Source of the DNA: Pseudomonas iridis
GTDB lineage: Bacteria > Pseudomonadota > Gammaproteobacteria > Pseudomonadales > Pseudomonadaceae
DNA: 64,000 bases
Reading direction: 5' to 3'
NCBI RefSeq assembly: GCF_017980685.1
Contig: NZ_JACXXO010000001.1
Location: 124,001 to 188,000, forward strand
Both the position numbers and the translations under genes were made by a program. Below, one piece after another: positions 42,487 to 51,683 of the stretch. The stretch's first letter is position 1. Every line of letters begins with the position of its first letter. Under the pieces are notes generated by a model. The model saw only the letters and a program-made list of their open reading frames with translations. It did no database searches and was not told the DNA's origin.

Positions 42487-45400
42487 TCAGCCAAACATGT
42501 TGAACCCATCATTGATCGGCAGAACATCACCGTTGGCTGCCATGAAGTGCTCGATGGTATTGTAGCCAGCGAACCATTCCTGCAGTTTTACACCTTGGGC
42601 GGTTGGATCGGACGGAGAGAAGTAGCCGTCATTGAGGTACAGGTCGTTGCCCACCCGGTCCAGTTGCAACGTATCAGCCGAACGGATGTTGTTCAGGATC
42701 AACGTGTCCGTACCGCTAGTGCCGTCATCACGGATGGTCACCAGCCGGCCAGTATTGACGACATAGGTATCGCCGCCTTCGCCACCGTTGGCAAAACCGG
42801 TGGCTTTCATTTGCCACGGGTAAGTAACGTTACCGCCGAAAGTCAGCGCGTCATTGCCCGCGCCACCAAGCAGAACGAAGTTTTCGCCGGTACCGAGCAA
42901 ATCATCGCTACCGTCGCCACCATCAGCAGTACCGCTGACGACTTGAATCGTGTCGTTGCCAGCTTGACCAAAGGCGAACGTTCCACGGTCATCCGGAGCG
43001 CTGATGATGAGGTCATTGCCATTGCCGCCGTACAGCATGTCGGCTTGCGGCCCACCGGCAGCCACGTCAACCGCGAACGGCCCGAGCTGGGTGTAGAAAC
43101 TGCCGTAAATGACATCGTTGCCATCGCCACCGTAAATGGTGTCGTTGCCCAGACCACCCTCAAGCCCGTTGGCCAGCGAGTTGCCGGTCAGCGTGTCGTT
43201 GAAGTTGGTGCCGATGAGACTTTCTACGCTGATGAGCACATCGCCCTGTGCATCACCGCCCTGATTAATACCGGTCTGCAGATTAATGTTCACGGCGGTG
43301 GTGTTATTGACGTACCAAACGGTGTCGATGCCTTCACGGCCGTCGATCACGTCGGCGCCAGCGCCACCCACGAAGTTGTCATTGAGCGCTGTTCCGGACA
43401 GGGTGTCGGCAAACTTGCTGCCCTGGAAGATCTCGATACCGGTAAAGGTATCGCCAGCGGCATCGCCAGCATTGACGTTGGTTTTCAGGTCGATGGTGAC
43501 TGCACTGTCCGACGACTCATAGCTGACCATATCCAGGCCGGTGCCGCCATTGAGTGCCAGCGCTGCGGAGTTGCCAACGAAGATGTCGTTGTACTTCGAG
43601 CCCGTGATCGCTTCGATACTGTTGTAGGTATCGCCCGTCGCGATCCCGGTGCTGATGCCGGTTTTCAGGTTGATGCTCACGCCCACGGTGCTGTCGTCAT
43701 AGGACACAGTGTCCATGCCCCCACCACCGATGAACTGGTCGGCACCACCTCCACCGTAAAGCAGGTCATTGCCATTGCCACCGGTGATGATGTTGTCGAT
43801 CGCGTTACCCACACCGGTGAACGAACCGGTACCGGTATAAGTCAGGCGCTCGACGTTGGCCGCCAGCGTGTGATCCTTGTAGCTGACGCGTACTTCATCG
43901 TTGCCGCCGCCAACCTGTTCGATGACGGTTACGCCACCGCCGTTGACGTAGTAGATATCGTCGCCCGCACCACCGTCGTAAGTGGCGAAGAGGTAGGCGT
44001 CAGTGGTGAAGGTGTCGTTGAATGCCGAACCGATGACTTTCTCGACGTTGGTCAGGGTCACACCCTGCGAGTCGCCACCGACACCCGGCAGACTGGTGCC
44101 CGGACGGATATCGATATTCACGGCCGCGGCCGAGGTCGAGTAGTCCACGGTGTCGAAACCTTCACCGCCATCGACGCCCGAAATCCGGCTGTCGACCACG
44201 AAGGTATCGTTGTATTTGGAGCCCGCAATGACTTCGATACTGTTGTAGGTATCGCCTGCACCGATCCCCGAGTTGACCCCGGTTTTCAGGTTGATGTTGA
44301 CCGCCACCGTGCTGTCCAGGTACGACACCGTATCGCGACCTGCACCGCCGAAGAACTGGTCGGCACCTCCACCGCCGTACAGCATGTCGTTGCCGTTACC
44401 GCCGGTGATGATGTTGTCGGTGGCATTGCCCCAGCCGGTGAACGAGCCAGTGCCGGTGTAGGTCAGGCGTTCGATGTTGGCTGCCAGTGTGTGGTCCCTG
44501 TAGGTCACGCGCACTTCGTCGTTGCCACCACCAACTTGCTCGATGGCCGTCACGCCACCGCCATTGACGTAATAGATGTCATCCCCGGCGCCGCCCTCGT
44601 AGGTGGCGAAGAGGTAGGCGTCGGTGGTGAAACTGTCATTGAACGCCGAGCCGATAACCTTTTCGACGCCGGTCAGGGTAATGCCCTGAGAATCGCCACC
44701 GACACCTGCCAGACCAGCGCCCGGACGGATATCGACGTTAACGCCTGCAGCCGACGTCGAGTAATCGACGGTGTCAAAACCCTCACCACCGTTGACACCG
44801 CTGATTCGGCTATCGACCACGAAGGTGTCGTTGTATTTTGAGCCAGCGATCACTTCAATGTCATTGAATGTATCACCCGCACCGATCCCCGAAATAACGC
44901 CGGTTTTCAGATTGATATTCATGGCAACCGTGCTGTCGCCATAGGACACGGTATCGCGACCCGCACCGCCGAAGAACTGGTCGGCACCACCACCGCCATA
45001 CAGCACGTCGTTGCCACTGCCGCCGGTGATTATGTTGTCGCTTGCGTTGCCGATGCCTGTAAACGCACCGGTACCGGTGAAGGTCAGCCGTTCGATGTTG
45101 GCTGCCAGTGTGTGATCTCTATAGGTCACGCGAACTTCATCGTTGCCGCCACCAACTTGCTCGATGGCCGTCACGCCGCCGCCATTGACGTAATAGATGT
45201 CATCCCCGGCGCCGCCCTCGTAAGTAGCGAAGAGGTAGGCGTCGGTGGTGAAGGTGTCGTTGAATGCCGAACCGATGACCTTTTCGACGCCGGTCAGGGT
45301 AATGCCCTGCGAATCGCCACCGACACCTGCCAGACCAGCGCCCGGACGGATATCGACGTTAACGCCTGCAGCCGACGTCGAGTAATCGACGGTGTCAAAA

Positions 45401-46155
45401 CCTTCTCCGCCGTCGACGCCACTGATTCGGCTATCGACCACGAAGGTGTCGTTGTACTTGGAGCCAGCGATCACCTCGATACCGTTGTAGGTATCGCCCG
45501 CGCCGATCCCCGAGACGACGCCGGTTTTCAGGTTGATGTTCATGGCAACCGTGCTGTCGAGGTACGACACGGTGTCGCGACCGGCGCCGCCGATGAACTG
45601 GTCGGCACCGCCACCGCCGTAGAACACGTCGTTGCCGCTGCCGCCGGTGATGATGTTGTCGAGGGCATTGCCCCAGCCGGTGAACGAGCCAGTGCCGGTG
45701 TAGGTCAGGCGTTCGATGTTGGCTGCCAGTGTGTGGTCTTTGTAGGTCACGCGCACTTCATCGTTGCCGCCGCCAACTTGCTCGATGGCCGTCACGCCGC
45801 CGCCATTGACGTAATAGATGTCATCCCCGGCGCCGCCCTCGTAGGTGGCGAAGAGGTAGGCGTCGGTGGTGAACGTATCGTTGAATGCAGTGCCAATGAC
45901 TTTTTCAACACCGGTCAGGGTATCTCCCTGTGCATCACCACCAACGCCTGCCAGGCCTGTGCCTGGTCGGATATCGACGTTGATGCCGGCCGAGGACGCC
46001 GAGTAATCGACAGTATCGAACCCCTCACCGCCATTTAATTTGTCCGCACCGGCGCCGCCGATGAGGATGTCATTGCCGGCCCACCCATTGATCTCATCAT
46101 CACCACTGGTACCCGTCAGCGTATCCGCGCCGTTTGTCCCGTTTATTACAGCCAT
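42487..46155 (-). CDS. RTX-type calcium-binding repeat protein (1222 aa)
   Basis: The protein is built almost entirely of haemolysin-type glycine/aspartate repeats (GGSGNDVFYGGGGADQFIGG, GGEGFDTVDYS) that fold as calcium-bound beta rolls. Four tandem units of exactly 207 residues follow a short N-terminal segment; a fifth is diverged, then the C-terminal part has further GGxGxDx repeats. There is no N-terminal signal peptide; the C-terminus (EHFMAANGDVLPINDGFNMFG) resembles a type I secretion tail, but no type I exporter is encoded in the window. It lies in the glycosylation island with a FliA-like promoter and its own terminator. Surface role is inferred. Confidence 0.9.
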   Translation of the reverse strand: MAVINGTNGADTLTGTSGDDEINGWAGNDILIGGAGADKLNGGEGFDTVDYSASSAGINVDIRPGTGLAGVGGDAQGDTLTGVEKVIGTAFNDTFTTDAYLFATYEGGAGDDIYYVNGGGVTAIEQVGGGNDEVRVTYKDHTLAANIERLTYTGTGSFTGWGNALDNIITGGSGNDVFYGGGGADQFIGGAGRDTVSYLDSTVAMNINLKTGVVSGIGAGDTYNGIEVIAGSKYNDTFVVDSRISGVDGGEGFDTVDYSTSAAGVNVDIRPGAGLAGVGGDSQGITLTGVEKVIGSAFNDTFTTDAYLFATYEGGAGDDIYYVNGGGVTAIEQVGGGNDEVRVTYRDHTLAANIERLTFTGTGAFTGIGNASDNIITGGSGNDVLYGGGGADQFFGGAGRDTVSYGDSTVAMNINLKTGVISGIGAGDTFNDIEVIAGSKYNDTFVVDSRISGVNGGEGFDTVDYSTSAAGVNVDIRPGAGLAGVGGDSQGITLTGVEKVIGSAFNDSFTTDAYLFATYEGGAGDDIYYVNGGGVTAIEQVGGGNDEVRVTYRDHTLAANIERLTYTGTGSFTGWGNATDNIITGGNGNDMLYGGGGADQFFGGAGRDTVSYLDSTVAVNINLKTGVNSGIGAGDTYNSIEVIAGSKYNDTFVVDSRISGVDGGEGFDTVDYSTSAAAVNIDIRPGTSLPGVGGDSQGVTLTNVEKVIGSAFNDTFTTDAYLFATYDGGAGDDIYYVNGGGVTVIEQVGGGNDEVRVSYKDHTLAANVERLTYTGTGSFTGVGNAIDNIITGGNGNDLLYGGGGADQFIGGGGMDTVSYDDSTVGVSINLKTGISTGIATGDTYNSIEAITGSKYNDIFVGNSAALALNGGTGLDMVSYESSDSAVTIDLKTNVNAGDAAGDTFTGIEIFQGSKFADTLSGTALNDNFVGGAGADVIDGREGIDTVWYVNNTTAVNINLQTGINQGGDAQGDVLISVESLIGTNFNDTLTGNSLANGLEGGLGNDTIYGGDGNDVIYGSFYTQLGPFAVDVAAGGPQADMLYGGNGNDLIISAPDDRGTFAFGQAGNDTIQVVSGTADGGDGSDDLLGTGENFVLLGGAGNDALTFGGNVTYPWQMKATGFANGGEGGDTYVVNTGRLVTIRDDGTSGTDTLILNNIRSADTLQLDRVGNDLYLNDGYFSPSDPTAQGVKLQEWFAGYNTIEHFMAANGDVLPINDGFNMFG
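42487..46155. repeat. 621-base tandem repeats within the RTX gene
   Basis: The motif encoding GGEGFDTVDYS recurs at 46013, 45392, 44771 and 44150, each exactly 621 bases (207 codons) apart, and a diverged copy at 43529 keeps the register. Adjacent units are nearly identical over long stretches, which suggests recent duplication or gene conversion and makes the gene prone to length variation and misassembly. Confidence 0.9.
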
Positions 46156-46245
46156 TACTTCTTCCTTGCCTTGTTGTGAAACCGGTACCCATTCGCGTGG
46201 CGATCACGTCGTCGCAGCGAACGCTAAAAAGAGCCGAATGTGTTG

Positions 46246-46273
46246 ATATCGACAGGAAACGATTACAGCTTTA
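46246..46273 (-). promoter_or_regulatory. FliA-like promoter of the RTX gene
   Basis: The minus strand reads TAAAG-N16-TCGATA (…GTCGATAT), resembling the FliA consensus TAAAGTTT-N11-GCCGATAA but one base longer than the fliC and fliS elements. The -10 box is about 91 bases before the RTX ATG. Confidence 0.45.
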
Positions 46274-46324
46274 GCTGCGGTAAAAAAATGTCTCGATATT
46301 GATTCAAACACGAACCTCACAGGC

Positions 46325-46359
46325 AAAAAAAAACAGGCGACTGCCAAGTCGCCTGTTTT
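46325..46359 (-). terminator. Intrinsic terminator of the 1200-residue glycosyltransferase gene
   Basis: AACAGGCGACT-TGGC-AGTCGCCTGTT followed by at least seven T on the minus strand, about 25 bases after the stop codon. Confidence 0.9.
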
Positions 46360-46384
46360 CTTCATGGTGGCCAACGCAAATCGA

Positions 46385-49300
46385 TCAATCCGCCAGCCAT
46401 CCGCTTTCCCAATAACGCAAGTTATCGCCGCGCAAGATGTAGTCGCGCAGCACGACTTCGCGCAAATCGTCACCCATGCGATAGCTGGCGTCCGGGTCGG
46501 CCAGGTGCATGCGGATTGCCTGCAGCCATTCGTCCGTGGTGTTGGTCTTGATCCGGGTGCACGGCAGATAGCCTTGGTAGGCCTCGGTGTTGGTGCAAAT
46601 CACCGGGTAACCGCAGGCGCCGTACTCCAGCAGACGCAGGTTGCTCTTGCAGTCGTTGAAGATGTGGAACTCCAGCGGCGCCAAGGCCAGATCAAGATTG
46701 AGACTGGCCAGTTTCGCCGGATACGCGTCGAGGGCAATCACCCCGTGAAACTCATGCATGTACGGGAGCAGGTCGTCCGGGCACATACCAAAAAATACCC
46801 AGTCGACTTCATCCGCCAGTTCGCGCACGACATCAGCGATCACCGCCAGGTCACCATGGTGACTGGTACCGCCGCCCCAGCCGACGCGGGGTTTTTTCGA
46901 GGTCCGGCGCTGGCTGCGCAGGTTGCTCCAGAATTCTTTGGCCAGCATGTTGGGCACTACACGAATGTCGTGATGCATATCCGACAATGCGTTGGCCAAC
47001 GGCTGAGTCGAGACGACGACGCGATCGCACATGCCGATCGCACGGCGAACCAGACGCTCCATCTGATGCTTGTCCGGCATGTTGCGGATATGCGCATTGC
47101 GATGGGGAACATCGATGACGTAGTCATCCAGCTCATAGATTCGCCGCGCATTGAAGTAGTCACGCAGCACTGGCATCTCGTTGATCGGCCCTTCGGCATA
47201 ACGGCCCTGCAGAACAATCACATCAGGTGACAGACGCTCGATTTCAACAATCGGCGGCAGGTTCACGCTATAGCGAATCTGCCCCTGCACCCTGCCTGCC
47301 GCTTCGAGTTCGATCAGCGGTTGGGTCACACGATAGTGCCCGACGGCGGAGGCATTGATCGGCAGCCCGAGAATTTTCGGCAAGGAGCTATTGCTGAAAG
47401 GACTCCAACCACTGCGCAGGCCCGGCTCGAGGGTGAAACTCGAACGGGTGGCCCCGTTCAACGACAGGTTGGGATTGTAGGCAGGGTCACGGGCAACCAC
47501 CGGCAGCCAGCGCTTGTAGAAGGTTTTTTCCTGCTCGCTGTGTGAGATTGCGGCTTCATCAATGATCGACTCGACGGGTTGCGCGCCGAGCGCCAGCACC
47601 GCGTAAGGGGTCCAGACCACCAGATAACCTTGCCGGGCGACGCGCAGGGCCAGGTCCACTTCGTGCAGCGTGCGCGGCAGGCTCTGCTCATCCAGACCGT
47701 CAACCGCATCGAACACCGACTTGCGCACCATCAGGCAATCAGCCCCGACGGCGCTCAGGTCCTGGACCGCCTGCAACCGGAACATGTACCCGGCGGACTG
47801 CATCGCCTGCCCATAGAACGGCACACCGGCCGGCCCCTGCAAGCCCAGAACCAGCCCGGCATGCAAGACATAGCCATCGGGATTGAACAGTTTGGCACCG
47901 ACGATGCCCACTTCCGGACGCTGGGCGTGGTTGAGCAACTCGTCGAGCCAGTCACCCTGAGTGATCACCGCAAAGGGGTTGAGTAGCAGCACGTACTCGC
48001 CCCGCGCCTGGGCAACGGCAAAATTGCGCAAGGCTGCGACGTTGCCCTGCTGCGGGTACGTCAACACCCGCACTCGATCGCTGCCCAATTGCGCCATACC
48101 GCTCAGCCAGGTACGAGCCTGCTCGGTCTCGCTGCCGTTATCCACCAGCAGCAGCTCATATTCGCTGTACGCGGTTTTCTCCAGCAGGCTCTCGACACAA
48201 CGCTGCAACGCTGAAATCTGATCGCGGGTAGAAATGATGATCGAGACCAACGGCCGGTTCACATGCCGGTAATCGACTCGATTGAGCAACTCGACGCTGC
48301 CGCGACGGATGTCGTGGGCGATCCCCAGACGATCAAGATGGGTCGCCAGCAATCGCGCGTTGTTTTCGGTCACTTCAGGCAGCGATAGCCACTTGGCCAA
48401 ATCGAATGTCGACTCGATGGCGATCTCGGCCAGATGCCCGACCACCTGAGTGCCCTGATCTTCAACCATCCGCCACAACAGGTCGTGAGGCGCCAACTCA
48501 GTGAACGTCGAATCGAAACCGCCGAGCGCCACAAAGGCATTACGCTGGAACGCCAGGGCGCGACCGACATAAGGATAGGTGCGCATCAAGTCGAGGTTGA
48601 AGTCGGGCTTAAATGCCGGCTCTACCGACTCACCCGCCCGCAAACTGCCTTCATCGCTGTATAGACATTGCAAATCGCTGTTGAAGGCGATTCGCTCGGC
48701 CATCATCAGCAAGGCAGGAGGCACCAGACGGTCGCCGGCACGCAGCAGATAAAACCAGTCGGCTCCCTGCAACTGTGGCAGCAATTCATTGATCTGTTGC
48801 AGGCGATCGTCCTGCAGCGGCAAATGGAACACACGTCCGTCCAGTACCGGCTCAGCGCAACTGGAAGACAACACCAGTGTCAGCTCGGGCGCATAGACCT
48901 GCGCGGCGAGACTCTCCAGCGTACGTTCCAGCGCTGCAGAACTGCCCTGATCATCAAGCACAATGGGTACGATTCGCGGCGTGGACGGCCAGCCTGCCAG
49001 CGTGTCCGGCAACAGTCTGCGCTGAACGTCAGTGAGCGCGCGGCACGCCAGCCATTGCGTATAGAGTTCGGAAAAACTCTGACTGCTACCACCAACCGCC
49101 CATATCTGAGCGCTCTGTTTGGTACCGAGCGTACGGCTCAGCGGCAGTTCTTCCCAGACCCGTGGCGACTCGTCTGCCTTGGGTATCGGCACATAACGCA
49201 CCCAACCCTTGGCAGGCGCAGATTCTCCGCTGCGCGCCTTGAGCATTTGCATCAGCCATTGCCGCTCGATTTCGAGCGCGTCTTTCATGGCTTGCTGGCC

Positions 49301-49987
49301 GCTCAGACGATCGGGATACAGGCGTTCGACACTCAAAACATGGTTGGACATGACCACGTTGCCACGCCGCATCAGACACACAAACAGCGCAAAATCGAGG
49401 CTCGCCACAAAGCAGTGCTCCGGCTGCGTCAGCGCCGGCAACAACTCCAGAACATCGGTGCGACGAAACATGGCACTGCTGAAACCACCAAGGATGTTCG
49501 ACGGGAACGCCTCGAAGATTGCCAGCAAGTCGTCACCCTTGAACAAACCACTGATTGGTGACAGCGGCGTGTTTTCCAGACGTGAAGGCAGCACCATGTC
49601 GTCGGCGTCCCAGAGCAGACGCTGGGCCAGCACCAGATTGACCTCGTCACGTTCGGCCAGCACGCGAGCCTGATACTCGATACAGCTGGCAAACAGATGA
49701 TCGTCGTCACACAAGAACTTGATGAACTCGCCCTGAGCCTGATCCAGGCAGGCTTTCAGATTGCCGATCATTCCCAACGTGTGCGGATTACGCACGTAAC
49801 GCACAGTGACGCCGGACTGCTCGACAACCGACTTAACGATGTCTTCGATCTCACTGCCGCGACTGTCATCGCACACAATGATCTCAAGATTGCCATAGCC
49901 CTGACTGACGGCACTGCGCAACGCCCGCTCGAAAAAACGCGAATTGAAGGCAGGAATAACAAGGCTGACAAGGGGAAGTGAATTCAC
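46385..49987 (-). CDS. fgtA: FgtA-like giant flagellin glycosyltransferase (1200 aa)
   Basis: Four modules can be read: an N-terminal GT2 domain (about 1-230, LVSLVIPAFNSRFFERALRS, FIKFLCDDDHLF), a degenerate GT2-like module (about 330-570), a second GT2 domain (about 580-830, LVSIIISTRDQISALQRCVE) and a C-terminal GT-B/GT4 domain (about 880-1195, VGWGGGTSHHGDLAVIADVV, NLRLLEYGACGYPVICTN). Size and position (after flgL) match the P. aeruginosa b-type fgtA/P. syringae fgt1 genes. It starts at a GTG (49987) with a poor ribosome site. It probably assembles several sugars of the flagellin O-glycan. Confidence 0.88.
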   Translation of the reverse strand: MNSLPLVSLVIPAFNSRFFERALRSAVSQGYGNLEIIVCDDSRGSEIEDIVKSVVEQSGVTVRYVRNPHTLGMIGNLKACLDQAQGEFIKFLCDDDHLFASCIEYQARVLAERDEVNLVLAQRLLWDADDMVLPSRLENTPLSPISGLFKGDDLLAIFEAFPSNILGGFSSAMFRRTDVLELLPALTQPEHCFVASLDFALFVCLMRRGNVVMSNHVLSVERLYPDRLSGQQAMKDALEIERQWLMQMLKARSGESAPAKGWVRYVPIPKADESPRVWEELPLSRTLGTKQSAQIWAVGGSSQSFSELYTQWLACRALTDVQRRLLPDTLAGWPSTPRIVPIVLDDQGSSAALERTLESLAAQVYAPELTLVLSSSCAEPVLDGRVFHLPLQDDRLQQINELLPQLQGADWFYLLRAGDRLVPPALLMMAERIAFNSDLQCLYSDEGSLRAGESVEPAFKPDFNLDLMRTYPYVGRALAFQRNAFVALGGFDSTFTELAPHDLLWRMVEDQGTQVVGHLAEIAIESTFDLAKWLSLPEVTENNARLLATHLDRLGIAHDIRRGSVELLNRVDYRHVNRPLVSIIISTRDQISALQRCVESLLEKTAYSEYELLLVDNGSETEQARTWLSGMAQLGSDRVRVLTYPQQGNVAALRNFAVAQARGEYVLLLNPFAVITQGDWLDELLNHAQRPEVGIVGAKLFNPDGYVLHAGLVLGLQGPAGVPFYGQAMQSAGYMFRLQAVQDLSAVGADCLMVRKSVFDAVDGLDEQSLPRTLHEVDLALRVARQGYLVVWTPYAVLALGAQPVESIIDEAAISHSEQEKTFYKRWLPVVARDPAYNPNLSLNGATRSSFTLEPGLRSGWSPFSNSSLPKILGLPINASAVGHYRVTQPLIELEAAGRVQGQIRYSVNLPPIVEIERLSPDVIVLQGRYAEGPINEMPVLRDYFNARRIYELDDYVIDVPHRNAHIRNMPDKHQMERLVRRAIGMCDRVVVSTQPLANALSDMHHDIRVVPNMLAKEFWSNLRSQRRTSKKPRVGWGGGTSHHGDLAVIADVVRELADEVDWVFFGMCPDDLLPYMHEFHGVIALDAYPAKLASLNLDLALAPLEFHIFNDCKSNLRLLEYGACGYPVICTNTEAYQGYLPCTRIKTNTTDEWLQAIRMHLADPDASYRMGDDLREVVLRDYILRGDNLRYWESGWLAD

Positions 49988-50078
49988 GGCGGACTCGCAA
50001 GCGGCGGGACCCCGCCCGGAACAGCGAGCCCTCTGAAACCGCGAAAAAAGACATTGGAAACTAAAGAGCCGAGCTAGC

Positions 50079-50094
50079 GGGCGCTTGCGCGCCC
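50079..50094 (-). terminator. GCAA-tetraloop hairpin after flgL
   Basis: GGGCGC-GCAA-GCGCCC, a perfect 6-bp stem with a stable GNRA loop, begins 8 bases after the flgL stop. No immediate T-run follows, so termination may be partial and the glycosyltransferase downstream could be read through. Confidence 0.4.
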
Positions 50095-50101
50095 GTTACC
50101 G

Positions 50102-51670
50102 TCAGATCTTGTTGAACAAACCCAACTGACTGATCTTGCTGAACGCCAGTTGCGCGGCCTGCAACATGGTCTGTTGCAAGGTCAGGCGGGTCATGACTTC
50201 AGCCGGATCCGAATCACGGATCGAGCCCTGGGTCGTGGTGTTCGCTGTGCTCAGGCTGTCGTTGGTGGCGGATTGCATATCCAGCGACTGGCCACGGGCA
50301 CCGATGGAAGTAACAGCGGTGCCGATCTGATTGGTGGCGGCGTCGATGTTGCCGATACCTGCTTCCATGGCGCCCTGCAGTTTCTGCTTGGCCACCGGGT
50401 CGCCATCGATTGGCGTATTCAGCGCGGTAATCATCTGACCCAGGGTGTCGAGCACGTTCTGAGTCTGGTGGTTGTTTGGCTGAATCGAGAATTGATCGCC
50501 AGCTGCCGGGGCGCTACCCAAAGCGAACGTCACACCGGCTGCCGTCGCGTTGCTACCGGCCACAGTGCCCGAAGACACAGGCTTGCTGTCAGCAGTTACC
50601 GGCGCCGCGTACAGGTCGAACGCAGTGGCGCTGGTGAACTTGAGGATCGCCCCGCCCTGCGGAAATGCCGCAGTGTAGGCCGCCTGGTCGGTGATGCTGG
50701 AACCGGTGATCACCGCCGTCGAGGAGTTACCCGGGCTACGCGACGTGGTGAACGTGTCCGGTGTCACCGCCAGTTGAAAACTATGCCCGGCAATGACCGC
50801 ATCCGGGTTGGTGTCACCGGCCTTCAGGTTGATGTTCAGCTTCATGTCGACACCGCGGAAACTGAAGCTCTGGTTGCTGCCGCTGGTGTTGCTGATCACG
50901 CCGTTCTTGCTGGCGTCAGCAGTTACGTCGTTACCCAGGGCGTCGGTGATCTTCATCTGCGTGCTGCTGACGAATTCGACGGTGTACGGCTGACCGCTGG
51001 CGAACTTCGAGTTATAGGTGGCAGCGGTGCCAACGGTACCGTTGGACAACACGACGCGACCGTCATCCACCGCGGGGGCAGTCAGGCTGGTGTTGGTGCG
51101 ACCGGTGTTGATGGTCTGCTGGAATGCATCCCAACCGGTGGTATTGGTGCCGACCGTCAGGCCATCGCCGATGCCCAGATTGATGGTGGTCTGGTCACCG
51201 TTGTAGCTGTAGGTGCCGTCGGTGTTTTGCGAATACGGCGCGGTGTCGGTTTTCGAACCGGAGAACAGGTAGTTGCCGTCGGCATCCTTGGAGTTCATCA
51301 GGCCCAATACCTGTTTCTGGATCTCGCCCAGTTCCGAGGCGTAAGCCTGGCGATCCTTGTCGGTGATCGTGCCGTTGTTGGCGGCCAGGGACAGTTCCTT
51401 GGCGCGGCTCAACGCCGTGGTGATGGCATCCAGCGTGGATTCCTGCACGGTCAACGCACTCTTGGTGCTGCTGATATTGGTGGTGTACTGCTCCAGCATC
51501 GCGGCCTGCTGACCCAGTTGCAGCAGGCGACCGGCACCGACCGGATCATCAGCGGCGGTGTTGATGCGTTGCAGGCTGCTCGCCTCGCTGGCGCTGGCCA
51601 GCGCCTTGTTGAAGTTACGCTGATAGTCCGCAGCTTGCGTTCCGTAATACTGGGCGGTGGAAATGCGCAT
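50102..51670 (-). CDS. flgL: FlgL, hook-filament junction protein
   Basis: FlgL (HAP3) joins hook to filament with FlgK. The 522-residue product has flagellin-like N- (MRISTAQYYGTQAADYQRNF) and C-termini (RLTLQQTMLQAAQLAFSKIS) around a variable middle of about 380 residues, longer than the roughly 300-residue enterobacterial FlgL, as is normal in Pseudomonas. AGGAG precedes the start. It is the last gene of flgFGHIJKL. Confidence 0.94.
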   Translation of the reverse strand: MRISTAQYYGTQAADYQRNFNKALASASEASSLQRINTAADDPVGAGRLLQLGQQAAMLEQYTTNISSTKSALTVQESTLDAITTALSRAKELSLAANNGTITDKDRQAYASELGEIQKQVLGLMNSKDADGNYLFSGSKTDTAPYSQNTDGTYSYNGDQTTINLGIGDGLTVGTNTTGWDAFQQTINTGRTNTSLTAPAVDDGRVVLSNGTVGTAATYNSKFASGQPYTVEFVSSTQMKITDALGNDVTADASKNGVISNTSGSNQSFSFRGVDMKLNINLKAGDTNPDAVIAGHSFQLAVTPDTFTTSRSPGNSSTAVITGSSITDQAAYTAAFPQGGAILKFTSATAFDLYAAPVTADSKPVSSGTVAGSNATAAGVTFALGSAPAAGDQFSIQPNNHQTQNVLDTLGQMITALNTPIDGDPVAKQKLQGAMEAGIGNIDAATNQIGTAVTSIGARGQSLDMQSATNDSLSTANTTTQGSIRDSDPAEVMTRLTLQQTMLQAAQLAFSKISQLGLFNKI

Positions 51671-51683
51671 GAATTACGACTCC

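Noticed and set aside
42397..44841. An 814-codon plus-strand frame opposite the RTX gene
   Set aside because: It mirrors the repeat periodicity of the RTX gene on the other strand; its composition is a shadow, not a protein family.
42487..46155. CRISPR-like or satellite interpretation of the 621-base repeats
   Set aside because: The repeats are in frame, encode RTX motifs and lack spacers, so they are coding repeats.
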